DNA of 64,000 nt, taken from the NCBI GenBank assembly GCA_014529385.2, contig CM043963.1, positions 108,662,912 to 108,726,911 of the forward strand. The letters are read 5' to 3'. The DNA is from Adiantum capillus-veneris. Its lineage: Eukaryota; Streptophyta; Polypodiopsida; Polypodiales; Pteridaceae. How positions within the stretch are numbered: the stretch's first letter is position 1; every line of letters starts with the position of its first letter. Shown here one piece after another: positions 8,650 through 22,130 of the stretch. Below the pieces are notes generated by a model. It saw only the letters and a list, made by a program, of their open reading frames with translations, had not been told where the DNA came from and did not search any database. A program made the position numbers and the translations under genes.

Positions 8650-11600
8650 TAAGCCAAAGCTTTGCAAAAAGCTTCAAGCCTTCTCACGAGACAATGCCGT
8701 TTGGTGAAAAAAGAATCAGCAAAGTTGTCCCTGTGTTGGCACAAAAAGCCCAAGCTTGACCTTCTCCCCTTGCTGAGAGATCTCCCCACCCCCCTCTTTT
8801 CCCCTGACATAGTGGTTATGCAAAACCTCAATGTGCAATTTGTGCGAGCAAGAAAAAACTGGGTTTCCTCGTCAACTAAAACCAATGCGCTCTGACAGTC
8901 ATTGCAAGTATGTTGGCAATGTCCCCTTCCAACACCCAAATCATCCATAAGGCGTATGATCCATACACAATCAACCGTAGTTGTGAAGACTTGCCTTGTA
9001 CTCTCAGCCTCAACACTCGAAGTGGCCACAATTAGGTTGCCTTCTTGCTCAACCATATATACAAGAACTGATGAAGCATGAAAAACAAAAACGCACTTGT
9101 GACCACCTCCGCGTTGTCAAAACAAACTAGCTCCAAATCTGAAGTTCGAAAGGCATGGAAGTCTGGCGGCAATGATCCCCCCCTGGGAGAAAAACAAGCA
9201 AGATGTAAAGGCCACTAAGGTAGCGGAAAATCCCTCTTTGACAAGCGCTGCCAATGGGCTTAGAACCTTGGTCTATGCATAAATTTTGTTGACCTAAAGA
9301 GACTGCAAAAATGAATATCTGGCCTCGTGTTTGCATACATAAATGAGGCAGGCCAACAACAATTTGGTAAAGAGTGACATCAGTAGGATTCACCTGCAAA
9401 CATGTAGACTCGAACTTCAAACCTGTTTTTAAAATGGATGTGGCAATAGTTTTGCAATCCTCAAAGTCCAACTTACATAGTAATGTCTCTATGTAAACTT
9501 TTCTGACACAAAGGCAAATACCCACCATCCACCACTGCTTTAAACTGTATACCCAAGTAATGATGAACAACCCCAAATCTTTCATCTTGAAAGTAGCATT
9601 CAAATTAGCCTTCAATTCAGCAATATGTCTCTCATTCGGTCTAGTGATCAGCAAATCATCGACATAAAGAACCACAATGAGAAGTACATCACCCTCACGC
9701 TTTACATACAATGTGCTTTTTGTTGGACTGTTACAAAAGCCTCGTTTAACCAAATGAGTGTCAACTTTCTCATACCAAGCACAAGGAGATTGCTTCAACC
9801 CCATACAAAGCCTTCTTACATCTGCACACTTTGTCCTCTTATCCTTTTATGACAAAACCGCGAGGCTGCGTTACATAAACTTCCTCAAATATGTCACCAT
9901 TCAAGAAAGCAGTAACAATTTCTAATTGATGTACATCCCAACCAAAATGATCTGCCAATGCACATAGAAAACGCACAGTAGTCATACGACAAGTGGGAGC
10001 AAAAGTCTCTTCATAATCTATGCCTTTTTGTTGTGCATAACCCTTTGCAACAAGTCGAGCCTTATGGTGATCGATCTCACCATCCGGCTTGCGTTTCAAC
10101 TTGTACACCCACTTTGTACCAATGGCCTTTTTTCCAGGAGGAAAATCACATAAACTCCATCTGTCATTTTCTATATGCATTATATTCTGATTGCATGACA
10201 ACCATCCAATTTTTTGAATTTTGTGCTTCATCAAAAGACAGAGGCTCCTCAACATCATGTAAGCTAGACGCAGCCAAAGCATAACAATCTAATGCATAAG
10301 ATGCATGGCGAGAGCCTGAACGAGTAAAACTAGACAAAGGTGCATCCAATTTACTGTCACGCAAAGTGTGCACCAGCCATTTTGGCATACCTCTAGCCTG
10401 CTCATTTTCAGCCCTTTCCTCATCGAGTACATCATGTACATTTGCATCAGTAATAGGTTGATCTGTAACATTTTCAAAAACCCCCATAGGCTGTACATTT
10501 GCCTCATTGGAACTTACATTCGTATTTCCACCACTGAAAAGAGGCAACAAAGTGTCATAAATGTCATGTGAGCTTACATTACTGTCTCTAGTACATGATA
10601 GCAAGGGCTGAACAGAATCTTCCACAAACACTACATCCCGTGAAACCAGAATACGTTTTGTTTGCGGATGATACAACCTATAACCTTTGCTTTCAACACT
10701 ATAACCAACAAAAATACATTTGACAGCCTTATCATCCAATTTTCTGCGCTGTGTTTGTGGCACCAAAGCGTATGCCAAACAGCCAAAAACACGCATGTGC
10801 TCAATAGAAGGCTTTCTATCATGCCATGCTTCATATGGAGTAATAGACTGCAAAGCTTTCGTAGGACACCTGTTTAGTACATAAGTGGCACACATGATGG
10901 CCTCAAGCCAAAAAGAATGCGGCAAAGCTTGACTTTTGACCATACATCGTGCCATTTCCGTAAGTGACCTGGTTTTCCTCTGAGCAACACCATTTTGTTG
11001 AGGTGTATAAGGCACTGTACATTGGTTTTTTATCCCATGACTAGCCAGAAATGCATTAAATTCATGAGACATATACTCCCCCCCTCGATCGAAACGGAGG
11101 GTTCCCATAGTACATTTTGATACATTTTCAGCCATAGCCAAAAATTGTTTGAAGCACATAAAAACTTCGGACTTCGCTTTAAGCGGAAATACCCATGCAT
11201 GCCTAGAGTAATCATCAATGAAAGTCACGAAGTAAAGGTAATTGCCCAGGGACGGAGTTTGCTTGGGCCCACAAACATCACTATGCACAAGCTGCAACCT
11301 GCATGTGGCCCGAACTGGACCATCCTTTGGAAACTTAGAACGCTGAATCTTACCCAAAATACAACCTTCACAAAAATGTTTGACAGGTGCTTCAAGAGGC
11401 AGCAAAGAAGCAACCATATCAGATTTCTGCAAATGCAGCAAACTGGCAAAATTCAGATGACCAGAACGTGCATGCCAAAGTTTTGCATCTGAAATAGCCC
11501 TTGAATCTGCAACAGCATTTGCAAAATTTTGTCCACACTTGTCATACAAAGTGAGCTTATATAGCCCACGGCACAAAAGGCCAGATGAAACAATTTCATG

Positions 11601-11890
11601 AGATCATAAGTTGTACATCTGTTATCCACAAATTTGACTACAAGTCCAAGTCTAGCAAGTGCGGATACAGACAAGAGATTCTTCTTGATCCCAGGTATAT
11701 AAAGTGCATCAACAAGTGTGAAGGAACTGCCATTTGCAGCAGTAAGCACAATCTTTCTAACTCCCTGAACCGGATAAGAGGCATTGTTGGCACAAGTGAC
11801 TGAATTCCCATGAGGGACAGACTCGAGAGAGGTGAACAATTCACGATGTGAGGTAATGTGCTTTCTAGCACCAGTGTCAAACTATCACAC
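8650..11890 (-). pseudogene. Copia-2 pol: protease, integrase, RT and RNase H
   Basis: Protease: an FDTGA motif near 11875 followed by KHITSH. Pre-integrase zinc region (H...H...CEGC) and integrase core lie at 11576-10164, with HSDVCGP and FDRGGEY holding the two Asp. The third catalytic position reads GVAQRK where the family has GVAERK, so Glu is replaced by Gln. RT: 10282-9839 has KARLVAKGYAQQKGIDYEETFAP, but motif A reads LEIVTAFLNG where MDVxTAFLNG is usual. 9804-9127 carries YVDDLL. RNase H remnants lie at 9056-8650 (TSSVEAES, then NFADSFTK-like). Several frameshifts separate these blocks. The two catalytic changes suggest that this copy could not act even without the frameshifts. Confidence 0.8.
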
Positions 11891-11913
11891 ATGTGAATCT
11901 GCACCAATCAGCA

Positions 11914-12906
11914 TCACAGTTTCACAGAAGACTCAAAAATGGCTGCATTTGTAGTGGAACCAGCATTTGCAGTAGAACCACCCTCTTTCTTCTTAGCCTC
12001 TTTGGCCTTCAACTTAGGACACTGCTTGCTCAAGTGATCATTAGCTTTACAATAATGGCAACGCATCTTCTTTTTGCCCTTATCACCAGAATTTCCCGAC
12101 GAAGTGCTACCAGCAGAAGCATTGGGAACAGAAGTTTTGCCACTCGCAGCATAACCATAAGAAGTGGCTGCATTGTTGTTACCACCCTTTCTTTGAGAAG
12201 CAATAAAATCCTATTGAACTGCATGCTGTCTAGTCCTGTTTTTTCTAGAAAGTGACTCTTGCAACAGTAATGTGCATAATGCATCAAACTTGACAACTTC
12301 TGGATTTCCTTGGGTCATAAGTCTCCAAGTACTAGCAAAAGTCTGGTAAGAATCTGGTAAGGCGTCAAGAACAGTCTACACAAGCGAACTGTCTGAAATG
12401 ACTTCACCTGTAGAAATAAGCTGCTCATTGATATCCTTGACACTAGCAAAGAAAGTTTCCATATTATCTTCCTCATGCATAATCTTCGACTCCAGCTCTT
12501 TACGTAGCAAAGCAATTTTAGCCTCATTGCGACTTGCATAAAGACCTGCTAGAATATCCCAAGCCTGTTTTGCAGATTTTGCTGAACGAATGTGAGGAAC
12601 AATGGTGCGCTTCACAGACAACGCAATCAATGCATGAGCTTGCGCATCCTTTACATCCCAACGAGCTTGTTCTGTCGTAGGCAAAACACCTCTAATAGCA
12701 GCAATCCTTGCAGCAAGACCTACAACATCCTCAACATCGCCTACATCCTCAAAACCAGGACGTACATCAATGCCTTGCACAATAGTCCAGACGCCCTTTG
12801 ACACAAGAACGTGTTGCATCATATAAACCCACATAGGGTAATTGTCCCCATCTAATCGGTCCTCAGCAGCAAACATCTTGAAGACATCTGTGTTGTTGTC
12901 AGCCAT
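11914..12906 (-). pseudogene. Copia-2 gag
   Basis: The ATG at 12906 opens a copia-type Gag (MADNNTDVFKMF, then DGDNYPMWVYMM, a UBN2-like retrotransposon Gag). One frame runs about 330 codons to TGA at 11914, broken only by TAG at 12376-12378 and TAG at 12211-12213. A CCHC zinc knuckle (CHYCKANDHLSKQC) lies near 12060-12020. Both internal stops fit CAG-to-TAG changes. The product would package element RNA in particles. Confidence 0.8.
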
Positions 12907-13239
12907 AATAAATGTTGCACCTGATGTGAAAATAGGAGAAACGGATCGGGAACAACAGGTGCTATATAGCACAAATCGTAGAAGACTGTAAGACACCTAT
13001 TATGCAAAAATTGGCATTGACAAAAATTCTGCACAAAATGACAAAATAGCCTCTGCAGCACTGCTTGTAGTGGAAACGGAGGCTGAAATGAGCCCGAATC
13101 AAAAAACTGAGCAGACTAAGCACTATGATTTACCCGAAATATTTGTCGACCTACGAACGCTTGCCAAAGCTCACTGAAATCGGAGAAAGTGAGCAGGCGT
13201 GTGCTGGAGCAGCTGGCGACTAAGCTTGGGAGGACGCAA

Positions 13240-13254
13240 CCTGCTTTGAGACCA
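13240..13254 (-). other. Primer binding site of Copia-2
   Basis: Two bases inside the 5' LTR the - strand reads TGGTCTCAAAGCAGG, a two-mismatch version of the initiator-tRNA-Met site TGGTATCAGAGCAGG. Confidence 0.7.
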
Positions 13255-13256
13255 AT

Positions 13257-13481
13257 TGTTGGAATTAGGGCTGTAGAGAAACACGCGCAGCTTGGAGAAG
13301 ATGAAGGAATCTCAAGGCACACAATAGAGAGTGTGTTACTTAGTGTTCAATGGAAGATAGATAGCCCTAGAGTGATGGGCGTATATACAATGCTCGAGGA
13401 AAAAAACTCCTAAAGAGGGAAAAAATGCCCCGGCAGTTCTAGTCTGTTCACACACATCACTACCACATGTATATGGTAACA
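13257..13481 (-). repeat. 5' LTR of Copia-2
   Basis: 225 bp; on the - strand it starts TGTTACC and ends TCCAACA, next to the primer site. The LINE coding frame breaks exactly at its outer edge (13482). It is short compared with the other LTRs here. Confidence 0.7.
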
Positions 13482-13985
13482 CCAATGAGGGGACTTCTCC
13501 TTGCCAAGAGCTTGCAATGCAAGAGAGCACTCATCTTTAGAAAAGGTCATCTCAAGACGATTGGGTTCAAATTGGGGAATTTTTCTATTGACACTCTCGA
13601 GCAAGGTCGCTTTGGCTTCATCCACTTCTTGAGAGCGGGTCTCTGGTTGGCCAATGATTTGGTTTAGATGATCAAGCATCATCCTAGCCATTTTGCCTTG
13701 GTCTTGCGTAGCATTCCCATTCTCATCTATGAGCGAGTGGACGGAGCCGCAGACTTTTCTTCATTTTCAAGGCCCTATAAAAGTGTGCTTGATTAGTGGC
13801 GTCTGGCTGAAGGAAGGTCTCCTTGGATATCAATCTCGCCCTCCTGACCTCCTCGAGCTGCTAGACAAGCAACCTCCTGTTCAAGCTGCTTCCAATGCTC
13901 TTTGAGAGCCTTTTTCATCCAAGGGCCGAGCTTTTGATCACTTTCTATATACTTACTTGTGAAACCACCGGGTGGGCACATCACA
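13482..13985 (-). pseudogene. LINE ORF2 fragment (EN-RT linker region)
   Basis: Two - strand stretches (14017-13793 and 13691-13482) resemble the segment of plant L1-type LINE ORF2 between endonuclease and RT: a helical KHWKQLEQEVACLA stretch, then FSKDECSLALQALGKEKSP, which matches the start of the LINE RT domain (motif: ALxxLGKEKSPGxDG). The reading frame stops abruptly where the Copia-2 LTR begins. The rest of the RT domain is not found nearby. Confidence 0.6.
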
Positions 13986-13998
13986 TAATCAACCGACC

Positions 13999-14734
13999 AT
14001 GACCACTCGAGCCTCAACCCAAGGCAAGCCTACTGGGGTGGTGGCAACACCCTCGAAGCTCGGGAACCCTACCCACCTTCAAAACAAAGTTGAGAGACTT
14101 CACAAGGAAAACAAGGAACTGAAAGAGAGACTCATCTCAATTGAAGCCAATCTCAGTGCAGTGGAGGAAAGAAAAAAGGAAACAGAGAACATGGAAGCCA
14201 TGCTCACTAAAGCAAAAGGAGAAGTAGCCCTGACGCTCACAAAGGAGTTCAAGATTCAAGTACATGAAGAGATCTCTCACAAAGATTGAAGATGGTGTGG
14301 CATCTATGCTACGCGAACAAAGACGATAAGAAGATATAGCTCTGAATGTCCGCATTGGTGGGCTCTCCAGCAATTAGATAGGGGAGGGGGACCTCAAGTT
14401 CAAAGAGTCCCTTGCCCGAATGCAGGCAATAATCCCTGCAGGTGTACAATGGAATGAAGCAATAATTACCACCCTCATGCATGAACACCACACCAACCAT
14501 GTGATCCTCACTTTCAAGACGAAGGTGTATATATTACAAAACCAAAAAAAGTTACATAATAAGCCATCCTCTTTCCAAGCCATGGCATCAAACGGGACAC
14601 AATCAGCAAAGAAATTTTTACATCGACTGACTAAGGGAGCAACCCTAAAATCATACGTGAAGGGGTGTGCGGTGGCAAAGCTGAGGACTATTAGCATATT
14701 TTGTGGATGTTGCAATTGTCAAGTTACCCTATAA
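13999..14734 (+). pseudogene. LINE ORF1-like fragment with coiled coil
   Basis: From ATG 13999 a short Ser/Thr-rich leader is followed by a coiled coil (heptad Leu/Glu, 14090-14280). After stops near 14287 and 14330 it continues with a block (14340-14733) reminiscent of a LINE ORF1 RNA-binding region (LKFKESLARMQAIIPAGVQW, then VILTFKTK). The product would be an RNA-binding chaperone of the LINE particle. The assignment is tentative. Confidence 0.4.
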
Positions 14735-14789
14735 CAAGAGTGTTGATGGTGGGTTTTTCACAAAGGTGACTTATTGGAAACACGACTCA

Positions 14790-17000
<2,211 letters not shown>

Positions 17001-17039
17001 GACTGGAATGCCTGGAGATGGCCAGAAAGTATGCAATCA

Positions 17040-17800
17040 TGCATGAGAATAATTGGTCTAGCACCCTCAACAAAATATGGAAGAGACAATGGTCGGAAGA
17101 ACAGTAGGAGGAATCCATGGAGAACATCTAGAAGCCAAAGTGGCCGCAGTTTATGAAAATAATTTTATGGAAGGTGATGTTGGGGGCTCTACCAACGGGC
17201 ATAAAGATCCAAGAGAGAGGAATTGGGTCAAATCGATGCTTGGGGTGCAGTTTAGCTAGTGAGGATTTGGCCCACCTATTCATGGAATGCCATGCGATCA
17301 GAGGCCTGGCAGGAAAAATCTGCATGTGGGTCCAAAGGACATGGCAGATCAGAATCTTCAAGAATGATATGTTCCTTGGTGGCAAGAAGTTGGGAAGTCC
17401 TGCTCTTCTCATGTGCACTCAAACTGTCAGGTACTTCTTCTTTCATCATGTATAGCGGGCGAGGAACCGCCGTGTGTTTGAAGGAGATCTTGGTGTGGCA
17501 AGCTTCTTAGAGATTATACAAGAAAGCAGAGTGGTGATTATATGCTCGGACGGAAGCAAGACTCGAAAGATTGGCATAGGGCTACCCGTGCTGTGTTGTC
17601 AACCTGCGATAACTTATAAGTAATGCCTAGAACTATTGTTCACCTACTTTGTTAAGCCGGTGATGTAGAGGCAGAGACACGTGTAATCTTCAACACCTTA
17701 AGACTCGGCCTGAGCTTGAGGCTGTGTTGTAATTTTATGGTGTGCTTAATACAATTCACTCACAAATTGTGAGTTTTGCTATAATAAAAAAAATTATATG
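17040..17800 (+). pseudogene. LINE 3' end with zf-RVT domain and A-rich tail
   Basis: The 17153-17455 frame reads KIILWKVMLGALPTG, then CLGCSLASEDLAHLFMEC. This matches the C-terminal zinc-binding domain of plant LINE reverse transcriptases (zf-RVT: W...LPT...L...RGI..C..C....E...HLF..C). Weak similarity continues past the stop (NRRVFEGD, resembling the usual WKERNxRxFE end). It ends near 17780 in an A-rich stretch after CTCACAAATTGTGAGTTTTG. The same tail motif recurs at 59216-59255. The copy is 5'-truncated. Confidence 0.7.
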
Positions 17801-18129
17801 TAGCATGGTTTTTGTTCCACGACTGTGGTAAGTTGGTAACGATGGGGTAAGTCAATAGAACTTGTGCGCGTTGAGTGGATTGGTAGAAAAGGCACGCTAT
17901 CTTTTGGTATAATTAGCATTGGTTTTTGAAAGTCCTTTTCTTATTTTGCACTTCTTAGCCTTATTTTCAATGCCTTATAAATAGCCTTATCTTCGGCATT
18001 GCTTTTTGCTTGTATCCCTTCATCTAAGAGCCATTCCCCCGGGGTTGCTTGCCCTTGTCCCCCTTCTGACCTATTGCTTTTGTGCTAAGCGCGTCTAGTA
18101 TTCAAGTCCTAGGCACTCTCCTGTTGTGT

Positions 18130-19067
18130 TAACAATGGAGGTGGACACTCTACCCATGAGGAGGACATTGTTAATCTCTCGCAAATACTCGCGCGGCTAG
18201 GAAATTGCCCTTGAATGAAGAAATCACTCAATGGATGAAGGCGATGGGTCATCAGCATGACCGTCGATCGGAGCCTTGTTGGGGGGTGTTGCTCCGACAA
18301 GGGGTCTGACTGTGACCTTGGTGGTTAATAAAGCTAAAAAATTTGCTATGCTGAAGACAAAGGAAGAATGATTGACGAAAATGCTAAAGGATGTAACTTT
18401 GAGGTGAAAAACCTCAAGACAGGTAAGCCTCAGGGCACGATCTATACGGATGGTAACAAGGTGGGAATGGTTTTAACAGCTCTCAGACCAGGAATCTCTT
18501 TCACAAGCATCTTGAAGGGTCCTGACTCTAAGGATAACGCTAAAGCCACAACTGCTGAGACTCCAAGTGATGCACGCCATGAAAGTCTGAAGAATGTTAA
18601 GACTCGACTTGAACAAGAGCTAAATGAAGTTAACAAGCATCTAGTTAGCAGCCCTAATGGTAACAAAAGAACCTGCTCACATGCAGAATGTAGTAGGTCA
18701 TTTGAAGATAGGCTGGCATATCGAGCCTTTAGTGCTCTAAAGAAGTCTCCGCCTCATGAGGTTGAGGTTGCGGAGGATTTTCTATCGTGATTTTTCCATC
18801 TCTCTCATTAAAAAGCAGCTAGCCATGCAAACTAAGCTAACATTGGTGTTAGGCTCTAATGGGAGAATACCTAATAGATATGGGCTGATACAATTGATTC
18901 ATAGGCTGCAAATCCTCGAGCATGGGGAAACAACTCAAAATACTACTTACCTAGCCAAGGGTTTTTCTTAGTTAGAGTCAAGGAGGTGTCCGACATTTCA
19001 AAGATCCTAGACAAAGGTCCCCTTACATTTAACGGGACTATAGTCTGTGTTGTACCATGGGAGCCAG
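18130..19067 (+). pseudogene. LINE ORF1-like fragment with DUF4283-type region
   Basis: A reading frame from about 18130 (ATG 18134) through 18368-18790 and on to 19067 with frameshifts. The final part (18955-19067) reads GFFLVRVKEVSDI, then DKGPLTFNGTIVCVVPWEP. This fits the end of the DUF4283 domain of plant LINE ORF1 proteins (FLFxF, then GPWxFxGxxLxLxxWxP). It ends exactly where the Gypsy-A LTR begins (19068), so Gypsy-A inserted into it. Confidence 0.5.
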
Positions 19068-19469
19068 TGTCATAAAATATAATATATAACTTTACCAAAT
19101 GATTTTCTCATGTTAAACTGATCATTTAATATGGGAAGATAAAAGCAGAACAAGAGTTAGGATATAGACATGTGCTTCTAGACCTATCTCAGAGGGGACC
19201 AAAGGAGAGATGGTTGCATCTCAATAGGGACCAAGAGGAGATGGTCTACCAAAGAGCAATGTGCAATAAGTGCTTCTAGACTTATCTCAACAGGGGACCA
19301 AGAGGAGAGATGGTTACATCTCAATAGGGATCCAAAATGAGGTAGTCCATCAAAGAGCAAAGTGCATCTAATGGAGCTTAAAAGACCTTAGCGTTAGCTT
19401 CATTAAAGACCTCCAAAGTTTAGTGTTAAAAGTCCTTACACCTTAGGCAAGCTAGGGTTGTGCTTGAGG

Positions 19470-19670
19470 TGGGAATCTGGCCCAAGATTGAGGTGCTTGT
19501 CATGCTTTGTGACTAAGGTGCTTGAGGTGCTTTTCATGCTTGATGAGTAAGATGCTTGTCGTGCTTGCTGACTAAGGTGCTTGAGGTGCTTGTCATACTT
19601 GCTGACTAAGGTGATTGAGGTGCTTGAGGTGCTTGAAAAGCTTCCCATGCATGGGGGTTAAGGTGCTTGA
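19470..19670. repeat. Minisatellite in Gypsy-A 5' LTR
   Basis: About five imperfect 30-36-bp units built on AGGTGCTTGAGGTGCTTGT and CATGCTTGCTGACTA. The 3' LTR has a similar array at 41530-41740 with a different arrangement of units. Confidence 0.85.
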
Positions 19671-19928
19671 GTCAAAAAGAGACCCTACAAAGGAGGGGTA
19701 AAGCCCCAAAGTTAGGGGAACCTTTGACTTAACCTCCCACTCACCCAAAGGGAACCCCCTTTCTCAAGAGGCACATGGACACATGTCAAGCTCTCCCTAT
19801 GCTTAGCCACATGGTGTGCTTGAATCCTATTCGCTGTGATAAAGAGGGTTCCAATGAGCTTCTAGTTCATTCCAACAAATATCTAGATATTTTCAAGCTT
19901 TCTTTCTCAAAGGGGTAAGGAGGACACT

Positions 19929-20685
19929 TGTTACGAGACTGGGCACCCTCCTGTTGTAGTGGTTAGCTGTAATTGGGATAGCTGGGCGTAATGGGGGTAA
20001 GGAGGACACTTGTTACGAGACTGGGCACCCTCCTGTTGTAGTAGTTAGTTGCAATTGGGATAGCTGGGCGTAATGGTTAATTATGTGCTGTCTATTTTAC
20101 TAATTGAGTTGATGATGATTTTGTAGAGTGAAATGCGGGGAGTTGATGAAGAGGCGACGGCAGTTACTCTTGGCCATTTTATATTTGCACAGTATCTTAG
20201 AACATCATTTCAATAAGCCACTATGGCTATGTAAATAGTTGTAGTGGGAACTCCCCTTATGGGTCATGCAAGAACTAATGAGCTTCACTCATTTGCAAAA
20301 GTAAAGTGGTTGTAAACGAGGGGCCTCAATTTTTGTCACCTTAAACTCAAAGTAATATATTAAATACCAACTCCACAAGAGAGGTTCCCTGGAGTTTAGG
20401 GCTAGATTTAGGCCTTTCTCTTGCAGATTCTCTTCTCTACTCTCTTAAGCTATGGTTATTTTACTGTGTACTCTCTAATCTAGTCTCCATCTCTTACACC
20501 TCTCTTACACTCTCTTACAAGTTTGTCTATGTCAATTCTATGTTTACTGTGTGTGTGTGTGTGTCATAGTCTAGGTGAGTGTGTGTGCTTGGAAATTGGA
20601 AGAAGAGGTGGACAGTTTGATGGTGATGGCTTGAAAGCTTGTGTTGAATATTTTAAGCGGTCGATCTCCCCCTCGTCTCCCAACA
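19929..20685. mobile_element. Solo LTR inside the Gypsy-A 5' LTR
   Basis: 757 bp, absent from the matching place in the 3' LTR (41985). It starts TGTTACGAGAC, ends CCCAACA and is flanked by ACACT at 19924-19928 and 20686-20690, a clean 5-bp target duplication. It contains an internal duplication of about 80 bp (from about 19915 and about 19997) and a short GT run. It is the expected product of recombination between the two LTRs of a former full element. Family not recognised. Confidence 0.85.
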
Positions 20686-21490
20686 ACACTTGCCCAAAGG
20701 CTACCCATGTTGCTTGAGATGCATTGTGCATGTGATTGGCTAGTCTTAGAGGGGTCCAATGAGCTTCAAGCTTGAGCTACAAGGAGGCATCGACCAAAGC
20801 TAGCAAGGGGTGTTCTTGGGGGCATACACCCTCTCACACACTCATTTTTTCACTCATTCTCACTTGGTGAAAGTGCAAGAACTCCATCTCCTTCTCCAAG
20901 CTTGTTGAGAAGTTGAGAGCCTACACTAACACTCTTGGCTATGGAATGCAAATCCAACCGAGAGCCATGCTTCAATGCTTGAGCTTGCCATCTTCTCTAT
21001 CTTTGTTACTATGCTATTATGTACGCTAGCAAGAAGAGTGATGATAAGTGACGAATTATTTCTTTCTCCTATGAATGTTTCTTCTTCCTCTTCCCTACCC
21101 TCATTCCCCGCTAGCTCTCTCCACCTTTGAAGGTGTTTGTGGCTTTGGGACTGAGGCTGGGGATGGTTAATGCTTCTATAAAGTTTATGTTATGCTCATG
21201 ATGCATGAAGCTTTCCATCTTCATAGCATTACCAAGGTCACAAGGAACACAAAGATTTCATTATACCAAGTCTCTCTTTATGGGAGAATCTATGATACAA
21301 AAGCCTATTGGAGGAGGACCGCCGGCTCCACATAAATCCGGTCCTCAACTGTTGTCAAGTTCTCTAATTCTCTCTCTCTCTTGAAAAAGTATTGTTTATG
21401 CCAAGTTAATTAAGTATAATGGTTATGTTGCCACCATTAATTAAGTTCACCCTCTATGCTCTCAAAGTAGTCTCACAAAAATTCTCTCTT

Positions 21491-21721
21491 TGTGCGCGTA
21501 TGTCACACGCGTCAATGCAAGGAACTTGCCGATACACCGCGTGCGAGCCACTCCAAGCACACAACAAGCCTAAACTAGTAAGCTCAAAGATGACGATGGT
21601 GTGTCACTCACCGCTCTACGCTTGCTTCGTGGAGGATTCCTCGCCGCCGCAAAGAAGAGGGAGACGCCGCTATGCCGCACTCAACCACCTCGCCGTCGCC
21701 GTGCCGTCACAATGCTCGATC

Positions 21722-21805
<84 letters not shown>

Positions 21806-22119
21806 GCATACACACACACACAAGGAGATGAAGAAGAAGGAGATGGAGATGGAGCAAGAGCACTCTTCAATTGCACAAATGAGAGAATGAGTGAATTTTA
21901 GGTTTAGTTGACTTTTATATGAGCTCGCCCCATTCACACTTGGGCGCCCATGCTTAGCCAACTAATCCCTTGAATGTTCCAGTTAGAGTGCGCCTCTCAT
22001 CGGCGATCACTCTTACTCTTTTCCTATTGGACCGACAAGCCCGGTACCTGACTCTACCAAGTAAATAATACAACGTCCGTCGTAGGTGATAGGGTGTCCG
22101 TGAGCCATGAGGGTTAACA
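21491..22119 (-). repeat. 3' LTR of T2
   Basis: 629 bp and near-identical to 35393-36015. A TATA-like box (ATATAAAAG on the - strand) lies at 21912-21920, and a long CT/GA tract at 21725-21802. Confidence 0.93.
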
Positions 22120-22130
22120 TGCCCCCCTTG
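22120..22130 (-). other. Polypurine tract of T2
   Basis: The - strand reads CAAGGGGGGCA immediately before the LTR start. Confidence 0.85.

Larger units (their letters stand above)
8645..13481 (-). mobile_element. Copia-2: Ty1/copia element lacking its 3' LTR
   Basis: On the - strand it reads 5' LTR (13481-13257), primer site, gag, protease, integrase, RT and RNase H, and stops at the end of the T1 LTR near 8645. The domain order protease-integrase-RT-RNase H is diagnostic of copia. No second LTR copy is found at the 3' end. Its 5' LTR interrupts a LINE reading frame at 13482. Open frames are broken by several stops and frameshifts, so it is defective. Confidence 0.85.
19068..21490 (+). repeat. 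5' LTR of Gypsy-A, first part
   Basis: It begins TGTCATAAAATATAAT and matches the 3' LTR (41108-42232) along its length, apart from the solo LTR inserted at 19929. The remainder of this LTR lies at 36021-36070 beyond T2, where it meets the primer site. Confidence 0.8.

Noticed and set aside
8662-8895. 77-residue + strand frame
   Set aside because: Antisense of the Copia-2 RNase H remnant.
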